Source: Cytobacillus oceanisediminis (GTDB lineage: Bacteria > Bacillota > Bacilli > Bacillales > Cytobacillaceae). Taken from it: a DNA stretch of 64,000 nucleotides. The notes under the pieces were generated by a model. The model saw only the letters and a list, made by a program, of their open reading frames with translations, was not told the origin of the DNA and did not search any database. The stretch is from assembly GCF_007830235.1 (NCBI RefSeq), contig NZ_VLKI01000008.1, forward strand, positions 50,515-114,514. The letters are read 5' to 3'. Shown here in pieces: positions 8,165-16,686 of this stretch (the first letter of the stretch is position 1; each line of letters starts with the position of its first letter). A program made the translations under genes and the position numbers.

Positions 8165-9369
8165 CGTCCTGCCACTTCTTTCATCTTAATTTGGAGCGGC
8201 TGGATCACGGCATCTTTGCCAGACAGGTGCAATTCATATAGTAATGTCCCATCTTGGCTAATCAAATTTAGCATATTAACAGTACTGGGTTTGCTGTACC
8301 CAGCATGCATAAAATAAGGCTGAGTGGCTAAATGCGTTTTATAATATGAAAGCATTTTTTCATATGGGTACAAAGAAGAATGGTTATCAACAAGCGCCAA
8401 GGTTTCAAGCACCTTTTGCAGATGCTTATTACCTGAACCTGCAGGAATAAAATAAAAAGGAGTACTGCCGGCAACACGAATATTTACACACAGTGAAATA
8501 GGAACTTCTTGCTTCATCCAGTAATAAGCCATATCTGCTGCACTGCTGATCAATTCTTCAAGCTGGCCGGAGATCGAATGCCCTGCCGAAACGTTCAAAG
8601 AGATATTCCAGCCTATCTCTGCAACCCTATCAAAAATTTTTGTCTGCAAAGTTTGTTTTCTTGCACTGGCCTTCCAATGAATCCTATTAAAGCTGTCAGT
8701 CGAAACATACTGCCTGGTTCCTGCGGGGGAAAGCCGGTCCTCAAAAAGTGAATAGGCGGTCTGGGAGGTACCCTGGCGATCTTTAAAGAATGACAGTTTA
8801 TTATTAACAGGGAGTCGAACCGGGTACACCAGTGCTTCTTGCTTTATAGGTGTTCTGTATTCAAGAATTGTCTCACCAAATCCAAAAAAGTGGGGTACAT
8901 GCAATTCCAGCTTTCTAATTTTGGCAACTCCCCTTTTTCTCGCAGCAAAGGGGATGGTCACTATTTTTTGTTCATTATAATTTAAGGAGAATGGTATATT
9001 TAATTCGTATCTTCCGAACCTTTCTGCCAATTCATAATTTAGCGGTGCGACACTATCATCAAAAAAGACCTTAAGCTCGCCACTTAAGATGGGCAGCCCT
9101 TTGTTTTCAAACTCCAAGGTCCAATTCCCCTCTTCATCCGGAAAAAATTTATGTCTTTTTTTAGGATTCTGCATAACAAGTTTTTTCCCCAAATTCTTCA
9201 TATAAAATGAATTAGCAAATATCAGAAGAAGAAATATAACTGCAGCCAGGAAAACCTGCCAGGATTTAAAATAAAAGCTTGCAAGTAATAAAAAGATGCC
9301 TAATATACCTGTCAGAGACAATGAATTGTCTTCTACACTATATTTTTTCCACTCCATTCTAGAGAGCAC
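8161..9369 (-). CDS. DUF58 domain protein
   Basis: This protein of about 400 residues has two N-terminal membrane helices (about 18-55), a beta-rich middle and a DUF58 segment that includes the typical R-x-Y-x-x-x-D-x-x-x-R-I-H-W-K-A-S-A block (RQYVSTDSFNRIHWKASAR, near 220-240). DUF58 proteins occur next to MoxR AAA ATPases in a conserved pair of unknown mechanism, possibly chaperone-like assembly of membrane complexes. The start is either GTG at 9369, overlapping moxR by 11 bases, or ATG at 9357, just after the moxR stop. Both have only weak ribosome-binding sites, so coupling to moxR is likely. Confidence 0.82.
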   Translation of the reverse strand: MLSRMEWKKYSVEDNSLSLTGILGIFLLLASFYFKSWQVFLAAVIFLLLIFANSFYMKNLGKKLVMQNPKKRHKFFPDEEGNWTLEFENKGLPILSGELKVFFDDSVAPLNYELAERFGRYELNIPFSLNYNEQKIVTIPFAARKRGVAKIRKLELHVPHFFGFGETILEYRTPIKQEALVYPVRLPVNNKLSFFKDRQGTSQTAYSLFEDRLSPAGTRQYVSTDSFNRIHWKASARKQTLQTKIFDRVAEIGWNISLNVSAGHSISGQLEELISSAADMAYYWMKQEVPISLCVNIRVAGSTPFYFIPAGSGNKHLQKVLETLALVDNHSSLYPYEKMLSYYKTHLATQPYFMHAGYSKPSTVNMLNLISQDGTLLYELHLSGKDAVIQPLQIKMKEVAGR

Positions 9370-10297
9370 CTGACTCTACGGGAACCGGAACAGACTCTAA
9401 CACATCCTGGAGAATGGACTCTGAGGTTTTTGTCATGGATGCTTCGGTTGAGAGAAAAATCCTGTGGCCAAGCACATGCGGTACCATAAATTTAATATCA
9501 TTTGGCACTACATAATTTCTGCCTTCCACAAACGCCTTCCCCTGAGAGGCTTTCATCAAAGCCAGCGTTCCTCTTGGACTTACGCCCAATTCAATATCGG
9601 CATGCTCACGCGTTTTTCGGACTAGTTCAAGCAGATAGGACTCGACCGTCTCATTCATTCCAACCTTGCCGGCAGCTTCTTTCAGTTTGTCTATTTCATC
9701 GGCCGTTAGAACTGCCTTGACCTCACGGGATGCTGTCCCTGTTTTATACATTTTCAGCATATTTCTTTCCTCAGTGAGACTAGGATAATCAATTGCCAGC
9801 TTCATAAAAAATCGATCAAGCTGTGCGATGGGAAGAGGAAATGTTCCCTGTTGAGATTCCACCGGGTTCTGGGTTGCAATTACCATAAATGGATTGCTAA
9901 GGAAGATAGTATGGCCATCAATGGTTACCTGGCGCTCCTCCATCACTTCGAGAAGACTAGACTGTGTTCTGGGGGTTGCACGATTGATTTCATCTGCCAA
10001 AACAATATTAGCAACAATCGGCCCCAGGTGGAATTCAAATTCCTGCTTTTTGGGATTAAAGAATTGGATGCCAGTCACATCACTTGGCAGAACGTCCGGT
10101 GTAAACTGGATGCGCGAATATTTTCCATTAATGGCCTGGGCAAAGGATTTGGCAAGCATCGTTTTGCCTGTTCCGGGAACGCTTTCCAATAAAATATGCC
10201 CATTAAAAAGCAATGAAATAGCCAGCAGCTCTGCCTCATGTTCCTTTCCTGCTATTACTTTATTAATTTCTGTTTTAAGCTTGTCCAAATATTCCAT
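9359..10297 (-). CDS. MoxR family AAA+ ATPase
   Basis: This is a 312-residue AAA+ ATPase. Walker A is ESVPGTGKTMLAKS, Walker B is VLADEINRATPRTQSSLLE, sensor 1 lies in VIATQNP and the arginine-rich sensor region in LPIAQLDRFF. MoxR proteins act as chaperone-like ATPases with neighbouring von Willebrand or DUF58 proteins. It is the first gene of a three-gene operon (moxR, DUF58, DUF4129). ATG at 10297 is preferred because AGGGGGGCT lies six bases upstream; the longer frame from 10336 has no such site. Confidence 0.9.
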   Translation of the reverse strand: MEYLDKLKTEINKVIAGKEHEAELLAISLLFNGHILLESVPGTGKTMLAKSFAQAINGKYSRIQFTPDVLPSDVTGIQFFNPKKQEFEFHLGPIVANIVLADEINRATPRTQSSLLEVMEERQVTIDGHTIFLSNPFMVIATQNPVESQQGTFPLPIAQLDRFFMKLAIDYPSLTEERNMLKMYKTGTASREVKAVLTADEIDKLKEAAGKVGMNETVESYLLELVRKTREHADIELGVSPRGTLALMKASQGKAFVEGRNYVVPNDIKFMVPHVLGHRIFLSTEASMTKTSESILQDVLESVPVPVESGAL

Positions 10298-10435
10298 TTT
10301 AGCCCCCCTGTAATCTATCTTTACTAATTGTTTCAAAAGCTTTTTTTAATTGCATTTTTTCTCTCAAGTGGTATGATTTTACTAAATAATTACTCCTATT
10401 ACAATAATTACATAATTTGAAACAAGGTGATACTA

Positions 10436-10819
10436 ATGAGATATAAAAGGGAAGAAGCCTTCCGGTTTCAATTTCGGACTCCGCTGGAAGCTACAGTAAA
10501 AATTATCCATTTGAATAGAAAGAAACAAGAAACCCCTAGCTTTCCTGCAGCCATTATGGATATCAGCCCAAACGGAACCAAGTTTAAATCTCCTATGGAC
10601 ATTGCCATTGATGAAAACCAATACCTAATGGAAATTAGTTTCAACTTAGATGAAAAATCAATCAGAATGCTTGGTGAACCAGTCTGGAAAAAGTCTGTCG
10701 GCTCCCATTCTATTTATGGCTTTAACGGCCTTGAAGATGAACAAACCCGCTGTGAAATTATCCAGGCATTGAAAGAATACTCAAAAAAGTTATACCACGA
10801 TTTAAAAACGAAACAGTAA
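10436..10819 (+). CDS. PilZ domain protein
   Basis: This is a 127-residue single-domain protein. The N-terminal basic stretch RYKREEAFRF and the motif DISPNG (about residues 43-48) correspond to the RxxxR and D/N-x-S-x-x-G motifs that bind cyclic di-GMP in PilZ domains. The spacing of the arginines is slightly unusual (R5 to R10), so binding is inferred. It is a cytosolic effector candidate for motility or exopolysaccharide control. ATG at 10436 follows AAGGTGA. It is monocistronic, and a miniature element begins 34 bases after the stop. Confidence 0.75.
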   Translation: MRYKREEAFRFQFRTPLEATVKIIHLNRKKQETPSFPAAIMDISPNGTKFKSPMDIAIDENQYLMEISFNLDEKSIRMLGEPVWKKSVGSHSIYGFNGLEDEQTRCEIIQALKEYSKKLYHDLKTKQ

Positions 10820-10845
10820 AAAGCCCCCCGGACTGAATATCTTCT

Positions 10846-11100
10846 AAAACAAAGTCTCTGTTATACTTGCCTGCTGATTTCCGCTCCAGGGACTCAGCGA
10901 ACCGCGGGCGGTCTGGGAGCCTCCTCGGCGCATTTGGGCCTGTGGGGTCTCCCTTCGACGCGCTCTTCCCGCTGGACGTTGATTAAACATCCCCGAATTA
11001 ATACCGCACGAAGGAAATGCGAATGCATTTTCGAGGATCTCGCCTCTTCCACTCCAACCAACAGGGTGCCAAAGACATGCTTTAACACAGCCAGAACAAA
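10846..11100 (+). mobile_element. Miniature inverted-repeat element, copy A (239 bp)
   Basis: The element spans 10854-11092 and is flanked by AAAACAAA (10846-10853) and AGAACAAA (11093-11100), a 7-of-8 match read as a target-site duplication. The left end GTCTCTGTTATACTTG and right end ...GCTTTAACACAGCC are imperfect inverted repeats. The interior carries the family core: ACCGCGGG, a long hairpin around GCCTCCTCGGCG, and AAATGCGAATGCATTT. There is no transposase. Reading frames through it are not conserved genes. Confidence 0.75.
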
Positions 11101-11142
11101 AAATACGCCCGGCTTATCCGCCCGGGCATATTTTTTTATCTT

Positions 11143-11514
11143 CTATGGAGCTTTTAAATTCTTCAGGATGTTCCAAACAAATACGAAGATTCCAACAGCC
11201 GTAATTGTAGCTCCAATAGCAGTTCCCGGCAGAAATGTATTATTCTCTGTTACAAGGACCATTGCAAGTGAAAGCATCATAATTGGAAGCCCGATATTAT
11301 GGAGCCAAAAATGCCATTTCCCTGCATTCTTTTCAGCCAAAGACGGAAACAAATAATAAAGGATCCCTGCTAGAGTCAGTGATGTCCAGCCAAGTAAATT
11401 AATATGGACATGGACAGGCGCTAATAAATATGAATGAGTACTCGACATATAATACCCCAGCAGGACACCAGCCGCGAAATACACAGTTGAAATCTTAATC
11501 ATTGTAATCCCCAT
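11143..11514 (-). CDS. Small haem-copper-oxidase-like membrane protein (123 aa)
   Basis: This protein of four transmembrane helices resembles two or three helices of haem-copper oxidase or nitric oxide reductase subunit I. The segment HSYLLAPVHVHINLLGW carries closely spaced histidines like a haem-binding helix, and WHFWLHNIGLP provides two more. It is far shorter than a real subunit I (about 450-550 aa) and lacks the CuB ligands. It may be a stand-alone haem or electron-transfer protein of unknown role. A GGGAGGGG site precedes ATG at 11514. No oxidase genes are adjacent. Confidence 0.6.
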   Translation of the reverse strand: MGITMIKISTVYFAAGVLLGYYMSSTHSYLLAPVHVHINLLGWTSLTLAGILYYLFPSLAEKNAGKWHFWLHNIGLPIMMLSLAMVLVTENNTFLPGTAIGATITAVGIFVFVWNILKNLKAP

Positions 11515-11698
11515 GCGACCCCTCCCTCATTTAAATGCTCTAAAGCAATAATAGAATATGAGCAAAAAGAACCATTTAGAACAGGGTGCTTGTTACTATT
11601 TTCATCATATTAATATTTATTCACGATATCTTTACACCAGATTTATAGCCTCTTAAAAAAGTTTGTTTACTCTTGTTAAAAAGGCAGGAGGAGAGCAG

Positions 11699-11776
11699 AT
11701 GTTTTTTCAAATTCTTTTATGCATTCTTTTTATTGGTGCGGTTTTTCTACTAAATATTGTCTTGCTGCGCAAGTAA
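11699..11776 (+). CDS. Single-helix membrane peptide (25 aa)
   Basis: This 25-residue peptide is almost entirely one hydrophobic helix (MFFQILLCILFIGAVF...) ending in LLRK. An ideal AGGAGGAG ribosome-binding site lies five bases before the ATG, stronger than most in the window. No family is recognised. Its role could be regulatory or toxin-like, but no antisense antitoxin RNA is evident. It converges on the SDR gene, whose stop is only seven bases past its own. Confidence 0.5.
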   Translation: MFFQILLCILFIGAVFLLNIVLLRK

Positions 11777-11782
11777 CCCTGC

Positions 11783-12526
11783 TCAATGTTCATAAATCAT
11801 TTTTTTCGTCATTCCCCCATCGACCGTAATATTTTCTCCTGTGATAAAATCATTTTCTGGATCAGCCAGAAATAAACAGGTTCTGGCTATGTCTGCTGGC
11901 TTCCCTACTCTATTGGCTAGATGCTGCTTATGGTCAATCTCCCTAAGCCCTTCATAATCCTCTGTTTCAATCCATCCGGGACTAATACAGTTTACCCGGA
12001 TTCCTTTTTCTGCAAGCGTTCTTGCCAAAGCATGGGTAATCGCCAATATTCCACCTTTTGCTGCAGAATAGGCTTCTGTATTGCTTTCTGACATCTCTGC
12101 TCTTGTGGAAGAAATATTGATAATGCATGAGCCGGCTTTCATTGTTTTTGCCGCTTCCCTGCTGCACAGAAAGACGCTTCTAAGATTTGTATTGATTACT
12201 TCATCCCAAATCTCGACTGTCATATCAAAAAAAGAATAAAACTTCGAAATTCCAGCATTATTTATCAGGACATCAATCGAACCAAAAGCTTCATGCGATT
12301 TAGCCATCAACCTGGATATTTCGGTTTCCTCTTTTAAATCAGCTTTAATGAAAAGGCTGGAATACCCCTGCCGCTTCAAACTTGCCTCAAGCTGTTTTCC
12401 TTTCTCTTCATCGATATCTGCGATAACGACATTCGCCTCTTTAACAGCGAAGCCTTCGGCAATCCCTTTGCCGATTCCATTTGCAGCCCCAGTCACAATG
12501 ACGGTTTTCCCTTTAAAGTTGCTCAT
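11783..12526 (-). CDS. Short-chain dehydrogenase/reductase
   Basis: This is a 247-residue classical SDR. The NAD(P)-binding motif TGAANGIGKG is at about 12-21, and an acidic residue after beta2 (ADIDEEKG) suggests NAD preference. NNAG is at about 90, the catalytic serine lies in IINISS, and Y-x-x-x-K in YSAAKGG. The C-terminal GENITVDGGM is typical. Family resemblance is to glucose-1-dehydrogenase and 3-oxoacyl reductase types, and the substrate is not evident from context. It is encoded alone. Confidence 0.85.
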   Translation of the reverse strand: MSNFKGKTVIVTGAANGIGKGIAEGFAVKEANVVIADIDEEKGKQLEASLKRQGYSSLFIKADLKEETEISRLMAKSHEAFGSIDVLINNAGISKFYSFFDMTVEIWDEVINTNLRSVFLCSREAAKTMKAGSCIINISSTRAEMSESNTEAYSAAKGGILAITHALARTLAEKGIRVNCISPGWIETEDYEGLREIDHKQHLANRVGKPADIARTCLFLADPENDFITGENITVDGGMTKKMIYEH

Positions 12527-12655
12527 TTTGCCACTTCCCCTTCATGTTCATTTATATTGCTTTTATACCCAAAACAAATAACCCTCTATTCCTTTATCAA
12601 TGAAGGTATAAATTAAAGGCACTTGAGACGCTCAAGTGCCTTTTTAGTAAAGTTT

Positions 12656-13246
12656 TTATTTAGCAAACCTATGCTTGCCAATAACGGTCGTTACTTCTCG
12701 GGATAAAATCCATTTGCTTGTACTTGTTTGAGGATTGTAAAAAAATAAGGATCCTTTTCCTTTCCCTCTGAAAGCGAGCGCCTCATTCACAGCTTTCATG
12801 GCTTCACTGTCAGCTGGGCGGTTGATTTCTCCGTTAGCTACCGGTGTAAAAGCATAATAGCCATTTGAAATCTGGTAGATTACTTCTTTAATAGAGTTAG
12901 GAAAATCAGGTGAATCTACTCTGTTTAACACAACTGTTGCAACAGCCACCTTGCCTGCATACGGCTCTCCTTTTGCTTCAGCATGCACAAGCTGTGCCAG
13001 CAGATTTTTTTCAGCCTGTGTGATTGTTGCCGGAAGCTTAATAGACTGGCCGGGATAAATCAAATGGGAATTCAGCTTGTTAAGCATCATTACTTCAGAA
13101 ATTGGCACACCATATTGGCTGCTTATTTTCCATAAAGTATCTCCTTTATTTACGTTATGTACACTTGCAAAAGCCTCTCCCTGGAATGCAAATAGACTTG
13201 TGCCCACCAACAATGCAGCGGCCGCTTTTTTTAACTGTGTCTTCAT
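12656..13246 (-). CDS. ykvT: Secreted LysM cell-wall hydrolase (SleB/CwlJ type, YkvT-like)
   Basis: This 196-residue secreted protein has a signal peptide (about 1-27), one LysM peptidoglycan-binding domain (about 30-75, NVNKGDTLWKISSQYG), and a C-terminal hydrolase_2 domain shared with the spore cortex-lytic enzymes SleB and CwlJ (LLAQLVHAEAKGEPYAGKVAVA). The catalytic Glu is expected in HAEAKGE. It probably acts on cell wall or spore cortex. B. subtilis YkvT has the same layout, and ykvS is nearby as there. The ribosome-binding site lies inside a hairpin (13257-13281), so translation may be controlled. Confidence 0.8.
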   Translation of the reverse strand: MKTQLKKAAAALLVGTSLFAFQGEAFASVHNVNKGDTLWKISSQYGVPISEVMMLNKLNSHLIYPGQSIKLPATITQAEKNLLAQLVHAEAKGEPYAGKVAVATVVLNRVDSPDFPNSIKEVIYQISNGYYAFTPVANGEINRPADSEAMKAVNEALAFRGKGKGSLFFYNPQTSTSKWILSREVTTVIGKHRFAK

Positions 13247-13249
13247 ATG

Positions 13250-13281
13250 TAGTCCTCCTGATAGAATTCTATACTATCAGG
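13250..13281 (-). promoter_or_regulatory. Dyad overlapping the ykvT ribosome-binding site
   Basis: CCTGATAG (13257-13264) and CTATCAGG (13274-13281) form an 8-bp perfect stem. On the minus strand its second arm runs into the AGGAGG site of ykvT. It could be an operator or an RNA hairpin that hides the site. Confidence 0.45.
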
Positions 13282-13395
13282 CTACCAGCTAAAGAATCCT
13301 ATATCATCAGGTAATTAATGGTCCAGTTTGCAGAACCTTCAAACATCTGGATAAATATATTCATTTCCCGATTTAAAACACAGCTAAACATAAAG

Positions 13396-13590
13396 TTAAC
13401 TGCGAGGAGATTTCAAATAATGGTATATTGCGTGGCCGCCTCTTTGGGCTATTCCGCGGAAATGCTTGAAATCCTCGCGCTTTACAAGCACACTCCGAAA
13501 TGGAAGAAAATCCTCTTTGGAAACATAGTACTCTGAAATGATCCCTTCTTTTAATTGATCTAAAACTTCCTGTATATGTTCCTCTTTCAT
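13396..13590 (-). CDS. Hypothetical protein (64 aa)
   Basis: This short soluble protein of 64 residues starts MKEEHIQEVLDQLKEG. It has a middle segment FLPFRSVLVKREDFKHFRG and a glycine/histidine-rich stretch RGGHAIYHYL. I do not recognise the family. A GAAGGAG site precedes the ATG with good spacing, which supports a real gene. It is transcribed divergently from ykvS. Confidence 0.55.
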   Translation of the reverse strand: MKEEHIQEVLDQLKEGIISEYYVSKEDFLPFRSVLVKREDFKHFRGIAQRGGHAIYHYLKSPRS

Positions 13591-13876
13591 GACATTAACT
13601 CCTTCTGTCTATCCCTATTTTTATATCATATATAATTTGCTTTCATTTTTAAAGGGTGGAACCATAGTAACTCGATGACTTATTTTTTCTGAATATTTAA
13701 TAATTTTAATGTACAAAAATTATTAATCTGGTATAATATTACCAACCTGATACCTAAATTTTTTTATTCAGAAAATAATACACCAAATAAATTCAAAATT
13801 CTTTACGCTTTTTACGATATAGTGCAAACTGTTATTAAACAGCTAAAGAAATTGACAAAAAAAGGAGAGATGATTT

Positions 13877-14065
13877 TTGAAGAAAGCAGATGTTGGCAAT
13901 ATTATTGAATTTCGTGATGGATTACAGGGAATTGTGGAGAAAGTAAACGAAAATTCCGTTATAGTAGACTTAACTTATATGGACAACTACCGTGATCTGG
14001 AATTAGATCAAAGAACGGTTGTAAATCATAAGAACTATAGGGTAGTAAAGGAATCTGCAGTATAA
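13877..14065 (+). CDS. ykvS: YkvS family DUF2187 protein
   Basis: This is a 62-residue protein of the DUF2187/YkvS family: small, beta-rich and KOW-like in appearance, of unknown role. The motif GNIIEFRDGLQGIVEKVNEN followed by SVIVDLTYM is characteristic. TTG is used as start, with AAAGGAGAG upstream. In B. subtilis ykvS sits near ykvT, as here. Similar proteins lie close to sporulation or cell-wall genes, but the function is not established. Confidence 0.8.
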   Translation: MKKADVGNIIEFRDGLQGIVEKVNENSVIVDLTYMDNYRDLELDQRTVVNHKNYRVVKESAV

Positions 14066-14132
14066 AAAACAAAAAATGAAAGCGCATTCTTTAAGAAGCG
14101 CATTCAAAAAAAGCAGCTGGCTTTGCTGCTTT

Positions 14133-14783
14133 TTATTTTTGCATTGAACCTGATTCAAGTATATGTATTCCCTTTACCTCTTTTTGGGCAAGAGAAGCCA
14201 TCACCTTGGCTACCTTCTGTGCTTCAATTGGTTTATATTTCAACATTTTCCCCCTTAGAAAAGGATTCAACGGCATAAAAATCAACTCTGCCATTTTTTC
14301 ACCAAAACGAAATTCTTCCCGGTCACCTATTAATAAAGAAGGCCTAAATATGTATATTGAGGGAATAGGCAATGATTTAACGTCTTCCTCCAGGTTTCCC
14401 TTTACCCTATTGTAGAAAAAGGAAGAATCCTTATCAGCTCCCATAGCTGAAACAAGAAAGTATTTCTTCCCCCCTTCCCTGGCAGTCATTTGTGCTGCTG
14501 ACAGGGGATACTCATAATCCACTCTTCGGAAAGCTTCTTTACTGCCGGCTTTCTTTCTGGTAGTGCCGAGACAGCAAAATACATCTTTGTCTTTAAATTC
14601 ATTGAAATGATCTTCCATTCTGTTAAAGTCAATGATTTTTGTTTTAACTCTCGGATGATCATGATCTGTTTTTCTTCTTGCCAGCAGTATGATTTCCTTA
14701 TATTCCCCGTTTTCAATTAACTGATTGACAAGATGTGAGCCAATTAGTCCAGTGGCGCCCAGTATTAATGCTTTCTTTTCCAT
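14133..14783 (-). CDS. NAD(P)H-binding atypical SDR (NmrA/oxidoreductase type)
   Basis: This 216-residue Rossmann protein has the glycine motif LGATGLIGSHLV (about 8-19), typical of extended/atypical SDRs of the NAD(P)H-binding family. LVSAMGADKDSSFFYNRVKGNLE gives the Ser...Tyr-x-x-x-Lys-like region (YNRVK). Relatives include yeast Fmp52/HTATIP2-like and YbbM-like oxidoreductases; the substrate is unknown. ATG at 14783 follows GGAGGGG. An upstream in-frame extension to 14984 runs through the terminator of the next gene and is rejected. Confidence 0.78.
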   Translation of the reverse strand: MEKKALILGATGLIGSHLVNQLIENGEYKEIILLARRKTDHDHPRVKTKIIDFNRMEDHFNEFKDKDVFCCLGTTRKKAGSKEAFRRVDYEYPLSAAQMTAREGGKKYFLVSAMGADKDSSFFYNRVKGNLEEDVKSLPIPSIYIFRPSLLIGDREEFRFGEKMAELIFMPLNPFLRGKMLKYKPIEAQKVAKVMASLAQKEVKGIHILESGSMQK

Positions 14784-14873
14784 ATTGTTTCCCCTCCGCC
14801 TCTCTGTTACTTTCCATATTACCAAGGTGCAGCCTGACAGTTCTACTATTAAGGGGCGGAACTTCCAATCGGC

Positions 14874-14900
14874 AAAAGCCCCCCAATGCGGGAGGCCTTG
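14874..14900 (-). terminator. Terminator after the 36-aa gene
   Basis: On the minus strand GCCTCCC, a short loop and GGGGGGC form a GC-rich stem with one mismatch, followed by TTTT. It lies between the stop at 14906 and the next gene's start. Confidence 0.55.
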
Positions 14901-14905
14901 AATGA

Positions 14906-15016
14906 CTATTCCTTTTCCCCTGAAAGTTCTTTCAATGATTTCACTTTTCCATGCGGATGCTGATCCTGTTTTCTCACAGTCCAAGCACGCTCTTTCTCTC
15001 TTTTAGATTTCGTCAT
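14906..15016 (-). CDS. Small basic protein, DUF6254-like (36 aa)
   Basis: This 36-residue highly charged peptide starts MTKSKREKERAW and carries a QHPHGKVKSL motif near the end. I recall a conserved family of such Bacillaceae micro-proteins annotated DUF6254, though the name could not be verified here. A GGGGG ribosome-binding site sits eight to nine bases before the ATG, and a terminator follows. The function is unknown. Confidence 0.6.
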   Translation of the reverse strand: MTKSKREKERAWTVRKQDQHPHGKVKSLKELSGEKE

Positions 15017-15164
15017 TTTGTGTTACCCCCTTTCTCATAACCATAGGATAAGCATTTCAAGGTCATTTTATATTTACATGTTCAAAGAAATCATTTCCTT
15101 ACTTTTTATTAATTTTTTTTGTTAAAATAGGGTTTGGCTATTTTTTTTGAAAGGGGTTATAACA

Positions 15165-15776
15165 TTGAAAAATATTGCCGCAGATGTTCGTTTTATAGGC
15201 GGGTTGTTTATAGCGCATCTGCTTATGTATTTTACATTTCAGGATAAATCTATATTTTGGTATATATTTTCTGCTGCCCTTTTATTTCTTATCAGCTATT
15301 CGATTATAATGGAAGAAGTGGAAGATAAGGCTTCATTTGGAACTTTTATTGCATATGGAGCTCTTTCAGGTGTTCTTTTGTACGGAGTTTTTTGGCTTGG
15401 TTACAGCTTAATTAATTTGCTTAATTTGCCCTTTTTAGATCAGGTTGACAAGCTCTATGGACGTTTTTCACCTTCACTTCTTTGGCATTATATTGTGCTG
15501 ATATTGATCATTATTCCCGGTGAAGAAATTTTTTGGAGAGGGTTTGTACAAAAAAGATTAATGAAACATGCGAATGTTACACTCTCAATTGTTCTTTCCT
15601 CTATCCTCTATGCTTCCGTCCATTTATATTCGGGCTATTGGATGCTCGCTTTCGCCGCATTCATTGCAGGTCTATTTTGGGGATGGCTATTTGCCTGGAA
15701 GAGAAGCATTCCGCTTGTGATTGTATCCCATCTTATTTTTGACTTATTTATGTTTGTCATTTTGCCATTTAAATAA
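15165..15776 (+). CDS. CPBP family intramembrane metalloprotease
   Basis: This is a 203-residue polytopic protein with about six membrane helices. The three CPBP/Abi motifs are present: EEIFWRGF (EExxxR, about residue 122), HLYSGYW and VSHLIFD. These supply the Glu and His residues of the intramembrane protease active site. Family members act in prenyl-protein-like processing, bacteriocin self-immunity or membrane signalling; the specific substrate is unknown. TTG at 15165 is chosen because AAAGGGG precedes it. An earlier TTG at 15147 lies before that site. Confidence 0.8.
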   Translation: MKNIAADVRFIGGLFIAHLLMYFTFQDKSIFWYIFSAALLFLISYSIIMEEVEDKASFGTFIAYGALSGVLLYGVFWLGYSLINLLNLPFLDQVDKLYGRFSPSLLWHYIVLILIIIPGEEIFWRGFVQKRLMKHANVTLSIVLSSILYASVHLYSGYWMLAFAAFIAGLFWGWLFAWKRSIPLVIVSHLIFDLFMFVILPFK

Positions 15777-15792
15777 ATATATTTCTCTTTTG

Positions 15793-15820
15793 GACAACCC
15801 ATTTAGCGGGTTGTTTTTTA
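15793..15820 (+). terminator. Terminator after the CPBP gene
   Basis: CAACCC (15795-15800) and GGGTTG (15808-15813) flank a seven-base loop, followed by a run of Ts. Confidence 0.8.
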
Positions 15821-15963
15821 ATGAATTAGCTCTTGTTAAGTCTTGTCGATACTTAGCAGAAATGGTAATGTACTAATTAATAGGAATATTTATGTAACCC
15901 TTTAATTCCCTTTACGTCTAATTATGTAGAAGTGCTTCAAGTGAACAATGGGAGGAACACAAA

Positions 15964-16644
15964 ATGAAAATCATGGTTAAATTTATGTTAATTTTGGGAT
16001 TTATTGCGGCTATTCTTGCTGGCTGCGGTACTAACCAAAATGCCAAGGATGAATCTGCCAATGGAGCTGAACCTGTTCAAAATGAGGAAAAAGCAACGGA
16101 TGGGCAGGATCAAGCTGAAGAAGAGGATGCAACAGAAGAAGAAACCTCTGAAAAAGGGGATAGCGTAATTAGGATTCTCGAACAGAATATGAGCTATACA
16201 GTCAATGGTGAAACAAAGGAAGATACAGCCTTCCTTAAGCATAGCGACAATCAGAACTATTCTATGTATGTTCTTCCTGGATATGAACTGACAGCAGAGG
16301 AGCCAAATAAAGATGTCCTTTTCTTTACGGAAAATGATCAAGTGTTCATGCGTATTGAGCTCCTGCCTGAAGATGCTGACTGGAGCATGATTGAAGAAAA
16401 TACTAAAGCACAATTAGATGCTGTTAGCGAAGACGTGCAAAGTGCTGAAGCGCCCGCCGATGATTTTTTTAAAGATGCAACTGTGATGAAGGCAGAACAA
16501 AATGGCGAAAAGGTTTCAGCTTATCTTGTTAAAAAGGATGACCTTTCCCTTAAGCTGACTCTTTTCACCAAGGAAGATGCTGACCATGAAGAAGCATTCC
16601 TTCAAATGGCAAAGACAATTTTGAAAGAAGAACCGATCAAATAA
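15964..16644 (+). CDS. Putative lipoprotein with acidic linker (226 aa)
   Basis: The signal peptide with lipobox ILAGC places the lipidated cysteine at about residue 21. A low-complexity linker rich in Glu, Ala and Asp follows (about 25-70), then a folded domain of about 150 residues. I recognise no family. The protein is expected on the outer face of the membrane. GGGAGG precedes the ATG and a strong terminator follows, so it is a single-gene unit. Confidence 0.78.
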   Translation: MKIMVKFMLILGFIAAILAGCGTNQNAKDESANGAEPVQNEEKATDGQDQAEEEDATEEETSEKGDSVIRILEQNMSYTVNGETKEDTAFLKHSDNQNYSMYVLPGYELTAEEPNKDVLFFTENDQVFMRIELLPEDADWSMIEENTKAQLDAVSEDVQSAEAPADDFFKDATVMKAEQNGEKVSAYLVKKDDLSLKLTLFTKEDADHEEAFLQMAKTILKEEPIK

Positions 16645-16656
16645 TAAACAGACCTA

Positions 16657-16686
16657 GAGATCCGGGCAAAGCCGGATCTCTTTTTA
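16657..16686 (+). terminator. Terminator after the lipoprotein gene
   Basis: GAGATCCGG (16657-16665) pairs with CCGGATCTC (16672-16680), followed by TTTTT. Confidence 0.85.

Noticed and set aside
14784-14984. N-terminal extension of the SDR-like gene.
   Set aside because: It would read through the terminator and over the 36-residue gene on the same strand; the ribosome-binding site supports ATG at 14783.
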